DNA of 24,104 bases from DAOUEG01 sp964595455 (GCA_964595455.1 CAZQQL010000046.1:1-24104), one strand, 5' to 3'. Counted from the first letter of the stretch, positions 13,522-19,959 are shown. Numbers and translations: made by a program. Notes: generated by a model not told the origin, from the sequence alone.

Positions 13522-14466
13522 ATGACGGACAAGCATCAAACAACATCAATACAGGTTGATGGAGCCGTACCGGATAACGAAGCCAGGCTTCAAATCGGTC
13601 CTGTAGTGTGTGGTTTTTCATTCTTGAGGTTGGAAGACTGCCGTGATTTCAAAGAAAACTATCACGACTTCCTTACCGGGGAACCTGCCGATGTCACGGT
13701 GCGTTTGGAGACCGTGAAGCAGTTCGATCCGGCGGCGCTGGATCAGATGATGAAAACCACCACCTACACCCATCAGGACAACCGGTTCTGGACGAGCAGC
13801 GGAGTAGCGTTCGGCAATTACAATCTTTCCCGCGGGATAATCTCCATAGTGGTGGAGAGAAAACTTGCCGAGCTGACGGGGCAATCGAACTATCTGAACA
13901 AGTTGCTGAAACTCGTCTATTATTCAGCCTGCAGAGCGAAGTTCGGTGACAGGCCGTTCCCCGCGATGATGATCGAAGGGTGCTCCATTATGCGCCATGG
14001 CCGTGCCATCATCTTCACCGGACCGCTGACTCAAATCGCCCTGTCCGGTTTCCTCCAGGTTGAAGGCGCGGACATTATCAATGATGAAACGGTGCTCCTT
14101 TCCCGTTACGATAACGGGAACGGGATCACGCTGGAAAACGTACCGATAGCCAACAGCGCCCCTCTGAAACGTTCCGGCGTTCTACCAGCAGGTGCGATAT
14201 TTTTCCTCAAGCCGGGAGAGCGCAGCTTCATTCGTAAACTCGAAGCTGCGGAAGCCTGTATCAAACTCATCCGGCAGATAACCAATCCGGCTTACATCGG
14301 CCAGACCAGTAAACGGGAGATTTACACGGTAATGGCAGACTTCAGCGCGGACGTCGCTGAGCGGCTTCCCATGTATGAAATCGAATGTGCCGCGGACCAA
14401 CAGGGCTGGAACGAGATTATCACCACAATCGATAGTATTGTCCTTGAAAAGGAGATGGCATTATGA
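13522..14466 (+). CDS. HPr-kinase-like (HprK/ScmC-type) protein with degenerate P-loop
   Basis: A 314-residue protein resembling the HPr-kinase-like proteins that accompany PqqD and radical SAM genes in peptide-modification cassettes (for example the ScmC-like type). The region matching the P-loop is RAIIFTGPLTQIALSGFL (about 161-178). The family norm is close to FSGPSGAGKSTLA, so the GK(S/T) residues are gone. The later INDETVLL block (about 186-193) and C-terminal MYEIEC...W keep the family shape. Phosphotransfer is therefore doubtful and a scaffold role is possible. It is the first gene of the operon. ATG 13522 has only a weak Shine-Dalgarno (AAAGG about 15 bases upstream). Its TGA overlaps the PqqD start (ATGA). 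Confidence 0.7.
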   Translation: MTDKHQTTSIQVDGAVPDNEARLQIGPVVCGFSFLRLEDCRDFKENYHDFLTGEPADVTVRLETVKQFDPAALDQMMKTTTYTHQDNRFWTSSGVAFGNYNLSRGIISIVVERKLAELTGQSNYLNKLLKLVYYSACRAKFGDRPFPAMMIEGCSIMRHGRAIIFTGPLTQIALSGFLQVEGADIINDETVLLSRYDNGNGITLENVPIANSAPLKRSGVLPAGAIFFLKPGERSFIRKLEAAEACIKLIRQITNPAYIGQTSKREIYTVMADFSADVAERLPMYEIECAADQQGWNEIITTIDSIVLEKEMAL

Positions 14467-14738
14467 CGACGTATACTACACAGCAGGAAGAACTCATCTG
14501 GCGCCGCATCGGTGACGAGATCGTTATCATCACGAGCGACGGCATGGCCACGCATATTCTCAACAAGACGGCCGCCCGCATCTGGGAACTCTGCGACGGC
14601 GCCCACGGCGCTCCGGAAATTGCAGACCGGCTCTGCCAGCTGTTCGATGTTCCCTCCGACCAGGCCAAGATGGACGTCAACGAAGTTATCGGCCAGTTGC
14701 TGAACCTGGGACTTATCAAGGGAATGACGGGGGCCTAG
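14463..14738 (+). CDS. PqqD-family peptide chaperone (RiPP recognition element)
   Basis: A 91-residue PqqD-like protein. Family features are visible: an N-terminal strand pair (WRRIGDEIVIITSDGMATHILNK as two pieces around the turn), then NKTAARIWELCDGAHGAPEIADRL, and the C-terminal helix VNEVIGQLLNLGLI. PqqD proteins bind the leader of a RiPP precursor and deliver it to the partner radical SAM enzyme. The start ATG overlaps the preceding stop by 4 bases, and the radical SAM gene begins 1 base after its TAG, so stoichiometric coupled synthesis is likely. An AAGGAG at 14450-14455 precedes the ATG by 7 bases. Confidence 0.92.
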   Translation: MTTYTTQQEELIWRRIGDEIVIITSDGMATHILNKTAARIWELCDGAHGAPEIADRLCQLFDVPSDQAKMDVNEVIGQLLNLGLIKGMTGA

Positions 14739-14739
14739 C

Positions 14740-15774
14740 GTGCTCGGAGCTATCCTGCAGGACAAACAGCACTTGATGCGTGAGGTTATCGAGCGCAGCA
14801 CCGTACTGAATGTTCCCATTCATGCGGCCATTGAGTTGACCCACCGGTGCAACCTGCAATGCGTGCATTGCTACCTCGATGTCCTAGAACGGAACGAGCT
14901 TACCTGCGCGGAATGGCACACAGCGATAGACCGGCTCAAGGCCGCCGGGACCATGTTCCTGCTCTTTACCGGAGGTGAAGCCCTGGTACGGGACGACTTC
15001 CTGGATATCGCCGGATACGCCAGAAAACAGGGATTCTTCATCGGTCTCATGAGCAATTTCACGCTCGTCACGCCGGAACTGGCGAACGGGATAGCCCGTT
15101 TGCAGCCATACCTGCTTAACACCAGCTTATATGGAGCGACATCTGAGACGCACGATGCTATTACCGGCGTACCGGGTTCATTCAACAAGACGCTGCGGGG
15201 CATCGAGCTTTTTGTCGAAAGAGGCCTGGTCCCGGATGTCCAGACGACCATCATGAAGGAAAACGTCCATGAAGTAAAGGAGATCCGGGCGCTGGTGACC
15301 GGGATGGGGGCTCATGCGGTCATGAGCATCAGTATGGTCCCGGCCCGCAGCGGGAGCGATTATCCGCTGGACCATGTACCGGAAGCAGCGGAGTTGCACG
15401 CCTGCGGCTGGCTTCCGGACATAGCTGATTGCCGGGACGATGACGGATCATGCCGGGCAGGGAAATCCGTCTGCTGTCTTTCTCCTTCCGGAGATGTAAC
15501 GCCCTGTATGCTGGCCCCGATCCGCCTGGGAAACATCCTAGAGCAGGATTTTGGCGGGTTCTGGATAAAAAATCCGGTAGCAGAATTACGCAGCCTGAGG
15601 AGTATGAAGGCAGAAGACCAGGTAGACTGTACTGGTTGTGAATTGAAAAAATATTGTCAGCGATGTACTGGAATTTCCTTATTAGAGTGTGGTAGAATAA
15701 CAGGAAATAGTCCCAGCGCCTGTCGGCTGGCAAAGATCCGCCGGACCGTCATCATGATGGAGGCAGGAGGGTAG
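14740..15774 (+). CDS. Radical SAM/SPASM peptide-modifying enzyme
   Basis: A 344-residue radical SAM enzyme with the [4Fe-4S] motif CNLQCVHC at C37, C41, C44 and the SAM-binding TGGE at 78-80. It has a C-terminal SPASM-type region rich in cysteines: C231, C238, C245, C246, C256, C297, C300, C306, C309, C317, C328. SPASM proteins carry extra auxiliary Fe-S clusters and typically make thioether or C-C crosslinks in peptides. The start is a GTG (14740), one base after the PqqD stop; an ATG at 14776 is an alternative that would still leave the cluster motif intact. It lies between PqqD and the six-Cys peptide gene, which begins 1 base after its stop. The chemistry (sactionine, ranthionine or other) cannot be told from this sequence. 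Confidence 0.93.
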   Translation: MLGAILQDKQHLMREVIERSTVLNVPIHAAIELTHRCNLQCVHCYLDVLERNELTCAEWHTAIDRLKAAGTMFLLFTGGEALVRDDFLDIAGYARKQGFFIGLMSNFTLVTPELANGIARLQPYLLNTSLYGATSETHDAITGVPGSFNKTLRGIELFVERGLVPDVQTTIMKENVHEVKEIRALVTGMGAHAVMSISMVPARSGSDYPLDHVPEAAELHACGWLPDIADCRDDDGSCRAGKSVCCLSPSGDVTPCMLAPIRLGNILEQDFGGFWIKNPVAELRSLRSMKAEDQVDCTGCELKKYCQRCTGISLLECGRITGNSPSACRLAKIRRTVIMMEAGG

Positions 15775-15775
15775 A

Positions 15776-15916
15776 ATGAAAGAAACTTACGTAAAGCCGG
15801 AAATCCGCTCTGAAGTACTCGAGTCTGAAGCACTCAGTTGCGTTCAAGGGAGCGGCAATTGTTGTGATGATTGCAACGTTGTTTACACCCCTTGTCCCGG
15901 ATTCTTCTGCAGATAG
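15776..15916 (+). CDS. Candidate six-cysteine RiPP precursor peptide
   Basis: A 46-residue peptide beginning one base after the radical SAM stop, with the best Shine-Dalgarno of the operon (AGGAGGG, 15765-15771, 4 bases before ATG). The N-terminal half is a Cys-free charged leader (METYVKPE-like: MKETYVKPEIRSEVLESEAL), with the Y-x-K-P-E pattern common in leaders recognised by PqqD-type proteins. The C-terminal half holds all six Cys: C22, C29, C30, C33, C40, C45, including the core pieces NCCDDC and PCPGFFC. A GSG at 25-27 could mark leader cleavage. A strong terminator follows 21 bases after the stop. It is too short for ordinary ORF calling. Length and six Cys recall SCIFF peptides, but the sequence is not SCIFF-like. 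Confidence 0.85.
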   Translation: MKETYVKPEIRSEVLESEALSCVQGSGNCCDDCNVVYTPCPGFFCR

Positions 15917-15937
15917 AACCGATACAGGATAGAAACA

Positions 15938-15980
15938 AAAGGGGTGCTGCCCGGCACGGGCAGCACCCCTTTGTTTGTTC
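15938..15980. terminator. Strong bidirectional terminator after the RiPP operon
   Basis: A perfect 16-bp stem (15938-15953 with 15957-15972) closes a 3-base loop and is followed by GTTTGTTC; on the other strand the stem is followed by TTTTGTTTCT. It ends the RiPP operon and could also stop transcripts coming from galU. Confidence 0.92.
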
Positions 15981-16006
15981 AGTAACCTCTGTTACGGAAA
16001 AGGAAC

Positions 16007-16035
16007 AAAAGACCCGGATTGATTTTGGGTCTTTT
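16007..16035 (-). terminator. galU terminator hairpin overlapping its stop codon
   Basis: AAAAGACCC (16007-16015) and GGGTCTTTT (16027-16035) form a 9-bp stem with an 11-base loop. On the minus strand it starts in the galU stop codon (16036-16034) and is followed by TTTTGTTCCTTTTCC. Confidence 0.65.
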
Positions 16036-16909
16036 ACTTTTTATAGGACCTCAGTAAGGAAGCGAGGTATTCCGCGAAGGCCGGCCCGACCTCCTGGTCC
16101 TGCAGCGCCATCTCCACCGTCGTCTGCAGCCAGCCGGGGAACGTCCCGGTATCGTACCGCTTGCCTTCGAATTCATACGCATACATGGCCTGCTTTTTGG
16201 ACAGTATCTGCAGGGCGTCCGTCAACTGTATCTCACCGCCGCGGCCGGGCGGTGTTTCTTCCAATGCGGCGAATATCTCTGGTGACAGCACGTATCGCCC
16301 CATGATGGCCAGGTGCGAGGGCGCTTCGGCGAGGGACGGCTTTTCCACCAGCCCCTTTATCCTGGAGATGCGGCCTTCCTGCGTAGCGGGGTCGATGATC
16401 CCGTACCGGCTGACCTCGTCATCGCCGACCTTGCTGACGGCGATGACCGAGCCGTTTTTTTCTTCATAAACCTGTATCATGTTATGCAGGACCTGCGTGC
16501 CGTACTGGAACACGTCATCCGGGAGGAAGAGAATGAACGGCTCGTTGCCGATAGCGTCCCGCGCGGTATTGACCGCGTGCCCGAGACCGAGCTGCTCTTT
16601 CTGGTGCACGTAGCAGATGTCCGCCAGCGATGACAGCCGGCGCACTTCGGCCAGCATCGCCGTATCGCCTTTCTTTTCCAGCAGGTGTTCGAGTTCATGG
16701 TGGCGGTCGAAGTGGTCTGAAATGCTGCGCTTGTACTGGGACGTCACGATGACGACGAGTTCCGCCCCGCAGGCGGCTGCTTCTTCCACGCTGTACTGGA
16801 TGAGCGGCTTCCGCAGCAGGGGGAGCATCTCCTTGGGCTGGGACTTGGTCAGCGGCAGGAACCTGGTGCCCCAGCCGGCCGCCGTAATGACTGCTTTTCT
16901 GACTTTCAT
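16034..16909 (-). CDS. galU: UTP-glucose-1-phosphate uridylyltransferase
   Basis: A 291-residue nucleotidyltransferase that makes UDP-glucose from UTP and glucose 1-phosphate. The signature AAGWGTRFLPLTKSQPKEML is at residues 10-29 (GxGTRFLP...PKE). LFLPDDVF holds the metal-binding Asp pair, and GLVEKPS and GRYVLSPEIF are typical GalU blocks, as is KRYDTGTFPGWLQTTV near the C terminus. Length is usual (about 290). ATG 16909 has GGGAGG 4-5 bases upstream. It is a single gene, convergent with the RiPP operon and ending in a hairpin. UDP-glucose is the normal substrate of the dehydrogenase family encoded at 10702-12054, so a link is possible. Confidence 0.95.
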   Translation of the reverse strand: MKVRKAVITAAGWGTRFLPLTKSQPKEMLPLLRKPLIQYSVEEAAACGAELVVIVTSQYKRSISDHFDRHHELEHLLEKKGDTAMLAEVRRLSSLADICYVHQKEQLGLGHAVNTARDAIGNEPFILFLPDDVFQYGTQVLHNMIQVYEEKNGSVIAVSKVGDDEVSRYGIIDPATQEGRISRIKGLVEKPSLAEAPSHLAIMGRYVLSPEIFAALEETPPGRGGEIQLTDALQILSKKQAMYAYEFEGKRYDTGTFPGWLQTTVEMALQDQEVGPAFAEYLASLLRSYKK

Positions 16910-17074
16910 CGCGCCTCCCGGTCCGGACTCGCGGACGGTCGTTTTACACTACCATACTACCGGAGCCACCGGCAATAAACGGTTGGAAAACAGTGTAAAA
17001 AGGATGAAAACAGAAGCGATTCCGGGTTACCGCAGGCTTCCAGCAGGCAGCCGTCGTATTTCCCCGGTGCGTCG

Positions 17075-17176
17075 TCAAATTGCGCGTACGGCGGCCATCA
17101 GAGCTTCCATGTCGCCCTGGCGGCCGCATACCCGTTCTTTCTGTACGGCCTCGCGGAGTTCCATCAACTTGCGTAT
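17075..17176 (-). pseudogene. Short C-terminal coding remnant next to the tRNA fragment
   Basis: On the minus strand an open frame of 33 codons ends at TGA 17077-17075 and includes KLMELREAVQKERVCGRQGD. The composition is protein-like (amphipathic, charged). It begins exactly at the tRNA-derived block, and no start codon with a Shine-Dalgarno is seen upstream. It could be the tail of a gene cut at the junction, but the family is not recognised and chance is not excluded. Confidence 0.3.
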
Positions 17177-17196
17177 CCTGGGGGGATTCGAACCCA
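17177..17196 (-). repeat. 20-bp fragment of tRNA-Arg (T-arm and acceptor 3' side)
   Basis: These 20 bases are identical to 17423-17442 inside the intact tRNA-Arg gene and lie in the same orientation 246 bases away. They contain the T-loop consensus GGTTCGAATCC. Direct repeats of a tRNA 3' half are the classic footprint of site-specific integration (attL/attR) or of imprecise excision. Confidence 0.7.
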
Positions 17197-17258
17197 ACCT
17201 CTGGACATACCTGATTTGAATCAATACTATAAGGGTAGATATTCTGAAGGGCTCATAT

Positions 17259-17480
17259 ATGGAAAAAGAGATAATATTCCTGGTTGAAGAAGCGCCGGAG
17301 GGCGGTTATACCGCGCGGGCGCGGGGGCACAGCATCTTTACCGAGGCTGATACGTGGGATGAACTGAAGGAAATGGCCCGGGACGCGGTTGATTGCCACT
17401 TTGACGAGGGTGAAAAACCGCGCCTGGGGGGATTCGAACCCACGACACCCGGTTCCGAAGACCGGTGCTCTATCCACTGA
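17259..17480 (+). pseudogene. HicB-like protein truncated by tRNA-Arg
   Basis: The frame encodes the N-terminal two thirds of a HicB/UPF0150-type small protein (EKEIIFLVEEAPEGGYTARA, then GHSIFTEADTWDELKEMARDAV and DCHFDEGEKP). Family members are about 65-75 residues and normally continue with a strand such as x-IRLHxVREE. Here, after residue 53, the frame runs into the antisense of tRNA-Arg and ends in nonsense (GGFEPTTPGSEDRCSIH). The C terminus has thus been lost at the tRNA junction. No HicA toxin is adjacent. A weak Shine-Dalgarno (GAAGGG) precedes ATG 17259 by about 8 bases. It may be an orphan fragment left by the rearrangement that duplicated the tRNA end. Confidence 0.7.
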
Positions 17481-17491
17481 GCTACAGGCGC
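17419..17491 (-). tRNA. tRNA-Arg (anticodon UCG)
   Basis: A complete 73-nt cloverleaf on the minus strand, starting GCGCCTGTAGCTCAGTGGAT. The acceptor stem GCGCCTG pairs with CAGGCGC, the anticodon stem CCGGT pairs with ACCGG around loop CTTCGGA (anticodon UCG, reading CGA), and the T arm is GTGGGTTCGAATCCCCC with discriminator G. CCA is not encoded. A promoter TTGACG-17-GATAAT lies upstream at 17530-17502. The 3' end abuts the truncated HicB gene. Confidence 0.95.
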
Positions 17492-17501
17492 ACGTACCTA
17501 A

Positions 17502-17530
17502 ATTATCCGCTATTCACTCTCACCCGTCAA
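17502..17530 (-). promoter_or_regulatory. tRNA-Arg promoter
   Basis: On the minus strand TTGACG (17530-17525) and GATAAT (17507-17502) are exactly 17 bases apart, ending 10 bases before the mature tRNA 5' end at 17491. Confidence 0.75.
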
Positions 17531-17543
17531 TCGCGGGCGGGGT

Positions 17544-18110
17544 TCAGTCTACGTAATCCTCGAGGGTTTCTTCCATGAAGATCTCCGCCTTCTTGAGGTC
17601 CCTCTCGTTCGGCCTGGTGTGCAGGTCCTTGTAGAAGTACTGCGGCATGGGGGTATCGAACATCTTGCCCGGACAGGCGAACTGCCCCACGCAGATGAAC
17701 TTGAGGTGCTCGAGTTCCAGCGCCATGCTCATGAGGGCGGGGACCGGCTCCTTCGGGCCCATGTGCGCCCCGCCGTACGTGGCGAAGACGATGCCCTTCT
17801 TTGGCCCGGCGACTATCTTGTGGTAGCCTTCCCCCTTCTTGCCGGCGGCGGGCCGGTAATGCCCGGAAAGCGGGTTCTTCTTCATGACGTCCATGATCTC
17901 CGGGACCGGCTGGGAGTCCGCCACGAGCGAGCCGATGCAGACGAAATCGTAGTCGTTGTAGTCGAACGGCGGGTGCTCAAAATCGGTGCTCTTGGTGATC
18001 TTGAAGGCGTCGCATTCCCAGCCCTTCCGCTCGAAGACCTCTTTGAACCTCAGGGCCACCTTCTCGGTGTTGCCGGAGTAGGATGCGTAGACGATAAGGC
18101 TTTTCGGCAT
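17544..18110 (-). CDS. Flavodoxin-family protein
   Basis: A 188-residue flavodoxin-like protein. The N-terminal FMN phosphate loop is SYSGNTEKVA after LIVYA (S/T-x-S/T-G-x-T pattern). YDFVCIGSLV and KKGIVFATYGGAHMGPKEPV are the second and third flavin-contact strands and loops. The partner and redox role cannot be told. ATG 18110 is chosen because AGGAG (18120-18116) precedes it; the frame is open to 18167, but that part runs through the promoter region. A minus-strand TATAAT is at 18155-18150. It is divergent from the nitroreductase, another flavoprotein, with which it might share regulation (inference). Confidence 0.85.
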   Translation of the reverse strand: MPKSLIVYASYSGNTEKVALRFKEVFERKGWECDAFKITKSTDFEHPPFDYNDYDFVCIGSLVADSQPVPEIMDVMKKNPLSGHYRPAAGKKGEGYHKIVAGPKKGIVFATYGGAHMGPKEPVPALMSMALELEHLKFICVGQFACPGKMFDTPMPQYFYKDLHTRPNERDLKKAEIFMEETLEDYVD

Positions 18111-18149
18111 GGCGTCTCCTTTACTGCTGTTTTCTTGACAATGTACCCA

Positions 18150-18155
18150 ATTATA
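18150..18155 (-). promoter_or_regulatory. -10 box of the flavodoxin gene
   Basis: Perfect TATAAT on the minus strand 39 bases before ATG 18110. The expected -35 position carries only TGGTCT, a poor match. Confidence 0.5.
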
Positions 18156-18183
18156 ACCGGTTCGCATCCGTAAGACCAGCCGC

Positions 18184-18213
18184 TTGGACTTCCGCTCTCT
18201 CCCGCACTATACT
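18184..18213 (+). promoter_or_regulatory. Nitroreductase promoter
   Basis: TTGGAC (18184-18189) and TATACT (18208-18213) are 18 bases apart. The predicted start lies about 25 bases before ATG 18245. Confidence 0.65.
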
Positions 18214-18244
18214 GTAACGGACTTTTCAACCGGGAGGGAACGTC

Positions 18245-18988
18245 ATGGACTACGAAACGCTGCTCGATTTTCTCAAGGACCGCCGCACGATACGCCGTTT
18301 TAGGCCGGACCCGCTGCCGGACGACGTCGTGGAGAAGGTGCTCGAAGCCGGGCGCTGGGCACCGTCCGGGTTCAACATGCAGCCGTGGGACTTCGTCGTC
18401 ATACGCAAGAAGGAACTGCGGGACGCCGTCTGCGGCTACGTCCATGACTTCCACCGCTACATCATGAAGACGGAAAACACCCGCCCGGAATGGCAGCGCG
18501 TGCCGCATCACCCCAACGAGGACCCTGACCTCGACTACAAGATCGCGCCGGTCTTCATCCTCCTCCTCCACGATACCCGCGCCATCGCCGGCTTGCCCAC
18601 GGCCATGCAGTACGACCGGGAACGGACGCAGACCATCCAGGCGTCAACCATGGCCAACGCCTACCTCTACATGGCGCTGGCGGCGGAATCGCTCGGACTG
18701 GCGGCGGAGTGGATTTCATCGGTGGCGACGGCCTACCCGCAGGCCATGACGAAGCAGCTCATCGGCATCCCGGACCATTACGAGGTCTACGACATGATGG
18801 CGCTCGGGTATCCTGCCTACCGGCTCGATTCCCGCAAGCTGCTCCGGGACCGTGAGACAATGGTGCACTACGACGACTGCGGCAGGGACGATTTCCGCAC
18901 GGACGAGGAAGTGGACGATTTCATCCGGCGCGCGCGAATCTGGACGACGGCCAACCACCGGCGCGGTGCGGACAAAAAAATGGGGTGA
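18245..18988 (+). CDS. Nitroreductase-family flavoprotein
   Basis: A 247-residue FMN-dependent oxidoreductase of the nitroreductase family. Signatures: RRTIRRFRPDPLP (FMN phosphate contact) near residues 13-25, ILEAGRW-like VLEAGRWAPSGFNMQPWDFV (32-51), and the central helix ASTMANAYLYMALAAESLGLAAEW (about 138-161). A C-terminal MMALGYPA follows, the usual GYPA motif. Substrate unknown. ATG 18245 is preceded by GGGAGG with 7-base spacing. Downstream of GYPA there is a charged tail of about 60 residues. The last codons (K-K-M-G) and the stop lie in the poly-A tract and 3' end of the antisense tRNA-His gene. Confidence 0.9.
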   Translation: MDYETLLDFLKDRRTIRRFRPDPLPDDVVEKVLEAGRWAPSGFNMQPWDFVVIRKKELRDAVCGYVHDFHRYIMKTENTRPEWQRVPHHPNEDPDLDYKIAPVFILLLHDTRAIAGLPTAMQYDRERTQTIQASTMANAYLYMALAAESLGLAAEWISSVATAYPQAMTKQLIGIPDHYEVYDMMALGYPAYRLDSRKLLRDRETMVHYDDCGRDDFRTDEEVDDFIRRARIWTTANHRRGADKKMG

Positions 18989-19057
18989 GTGATGGGATTC
19001 GAACCCACGACCTTCAGGGCCACAACCTGACGCCCTAACCGCTAGGCCACACTCACC
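18981..19057 (-). tRNA. tRNA-His (anticodon GUG)
   Basis: A complete cloverleaf on the minus strand, starting GGTGAGTGTGGCCTAGCGGT. The anticodon loop TTGTGGC sits between TCAGG and CCTGA. The T arm is GTGGGTTCGAATCCCATC and the acceptor is GTGAGTG with CACTCAC. The extra G(-1) typical of tRNA-His (19057) faces C73. CCA is encoded (18983-18981) and is followed at once by seven T (18980-18974) that may end transcription. Confidence 0.95.
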
Positions 19058-19070
19058 GTGAGACGGTTAT

Positions 19071-19099
19071 ATTATACCGGAAAGCCGGGGTACGTTCAA
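19071..19099 (-). promoter_or_regulatory. tRNA-His promoter
   Basis: On the minus strand TTGAAC (19099-19094) and TATAAT (19076-19071) are exactly 17 bases apart, 13 bases before the mature tRNA 5' end. Confidence 0.75.
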
Positions 19100-19163
19100 T
19101 CGGAGGTTTGGTAAGTCTTCCCCTTTCTTGTCCCTTCTCCCCACGAATCTTGACCTCTTTATT

Positions 19164-19198
19164 CCCTCTCTGCACCGCGGAGAGGGTCAGGGTGAGGT
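19164..19198. repeat. CCTCACC/CTCTCC palindromic intergenic repeat, copy 3
   Basis: Hairpin CCCTCTC...GAGAGGG (19164-19186) followed by TCAGGGTGAGG. Its orientation is inverted relative to the copies at 271-311, 373-412 and 19271-19306. Confidence 0.6.
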
Positions 19199-19270
19199 CG
19201 CGGGAGAAGGTTAGGATGAGGGGGGCCATCACAGCAGGCGATTCCCAAGCGCAAAAATACCAGGGATACG

Positions 19271-19306
19271 TCACCCTCACCTGACCTCTCCCGTCGAGGG
19301 AGAGGA
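19271..19306. repeat. CCTCACC/CTCTCC palindromic intergenic repeat, copy 4
   Basis: TCACCCTCACC, then the hairpin CCTCTCCC-GTC-GAGGGAGAGG, in the same orientation as copies 1 and 2. Confidence 0.65.
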
Positions 19307-19362
19307 ATGATTCACTTGAATTGCGAAAGGTACTTTGATCCGTACGTACAAGGGTGAGGTCG

Positions 19363-19644
19363 TTACCGGTCCGTGAAGTAGGCGATTGTCACGCCGTGGC
19401 CGCCTTCCCGGGAATCGCCCGGACGGAAGGACTTGACCAGCGGATGGCGTTTTAACTCACGCTGCACGGTATCCCGGATAACGCCGGTACCCTTACCGTG
19501 GATGATGCGGACCTGCCGGAGACCGGCGCGAAAACGGTCGTGGAGGAAGCGGTCGAGGAGTGGCAGCGCCTCATCGACGGTCAATTGCCGCAGCCGCAGT
19601 TCGTCGAAGGCGGGCGTTTCGGTATCGTAGCCCCGGTGTTCCAT
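19363..19644 (-). CDS. Stand-alone Smr-domain protein
   Basis: A 93-residue protein that is a single Smr domain, the nuclease-like module found at the C terminus of MutS2. The core VRIIHGKGTGVIRDTVQREL and the C-terminal HGVTIAYF strand are diagnostic. LTVDEALPLLDRFLHDRF forms the preceding helix. The usual N-terminal LDLHG/LDLRG motif appears only as DELRLRQ. Free-standing Smr proteins may nick branched DNA or act on RNA; the role here is unknown. ATG 19644 has no Shine-Dalgarno. An extended -10-like TGCTACACT ends 7 bases upstream (19651), so translation may be leaderless. Confidence 0.85.
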   Translation of the reverse strand: MEHRGYDTETPAFDELRLRQLTVDEALPLLDRFLHDRFRAGLRQVRIIHGKGTGVIRDTVQRELKRHPLVKSFRPGDSREGGHGVTIAYFTDR

Positions 19645-19712
19645 AGGTTAAGTGTAGCATGAAACGGGGGAACGGAGGAAACGGCGTAGGGTTTATGGAG
19701 CATTATACGTGG

Positions 19713-19751
19713 TAAATCTCTCCCCGCCGCGCTTTTTCCGAAAGAGAGGCG
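19713..19751. repeat. TAAATCTCTCCC palindromic repeat, copy 1
   Basis: Begins TAAATCTCTCCCC and ends AAAGAGAGGCG. The copy at 19865-19901 has the same ends with a different middle. Both can fold as CTCTC/GAGAG hairpins. Confidence 0.55.
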
Positions 19752-19864
19752 ATAGAACTGATATAGTCGCGTGTTCATGCCTTGCTCGCTGGATTGTCCC
19801 TCCTTTAGGAGGGAAATAGGGGGATTTATTCTTGAAAATAGAACCTTCGCTTCCTTGATGCAAG

Positions 19865-19901
19865 TAAATCTCTCCCTACCTCTCTTTAGAAAAGAGAGGC
19901 G
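19865..19901. repeat. TAAATCTCTCCC palindromic repeat, copy 2
   Basis: TAAATCTCTCCC, then CTCTCTTTAGAAAAGAGAG, then GCG. It shares both ends with the copy at 19713-19751. Confidence 0.55.
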
Positions 19902-19959
19902 CTCCTTTATGCCGATTCATATGTTTCTCTGCGAACCAAAGAATTACGCGCCCTGCAAC

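Larger units (their letters stand above)
16910..17258. other. Gene-poor region with remnants
   Basis: About 350 bases between galU and the HicB-like fragment. The left half shows nothing recognisable. The right half contains a short minus-strand coding remnant (17075-17176) and a 20-bp copy of part of the tRNA-Arg gene (17177-17196). Confidence 0.55.
19100..19362. other. Non-coding stretch with two palindromic repeats
   Basis: Between the tRNA-His promoter and the smr stop no gene is seen. Two copies of the CCTCACC/CTCTCC element, in opposite orientations, occupy 19164-19198 and 19271-19306. Confidence 0.6.

Noticed and set aside
17177..17196. A second complete tRNA gene
   Set aside because: Only the T-arm and part of the acceptor side are present; no D arm or anticodon arm can be folded nearby.
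17259..17480. Functional HicA/HicB toxin-antitoxin pair
   Set aside because: No HicA-like frame is adjacent and the HicB-like frame is truncated into tRNA sequence.
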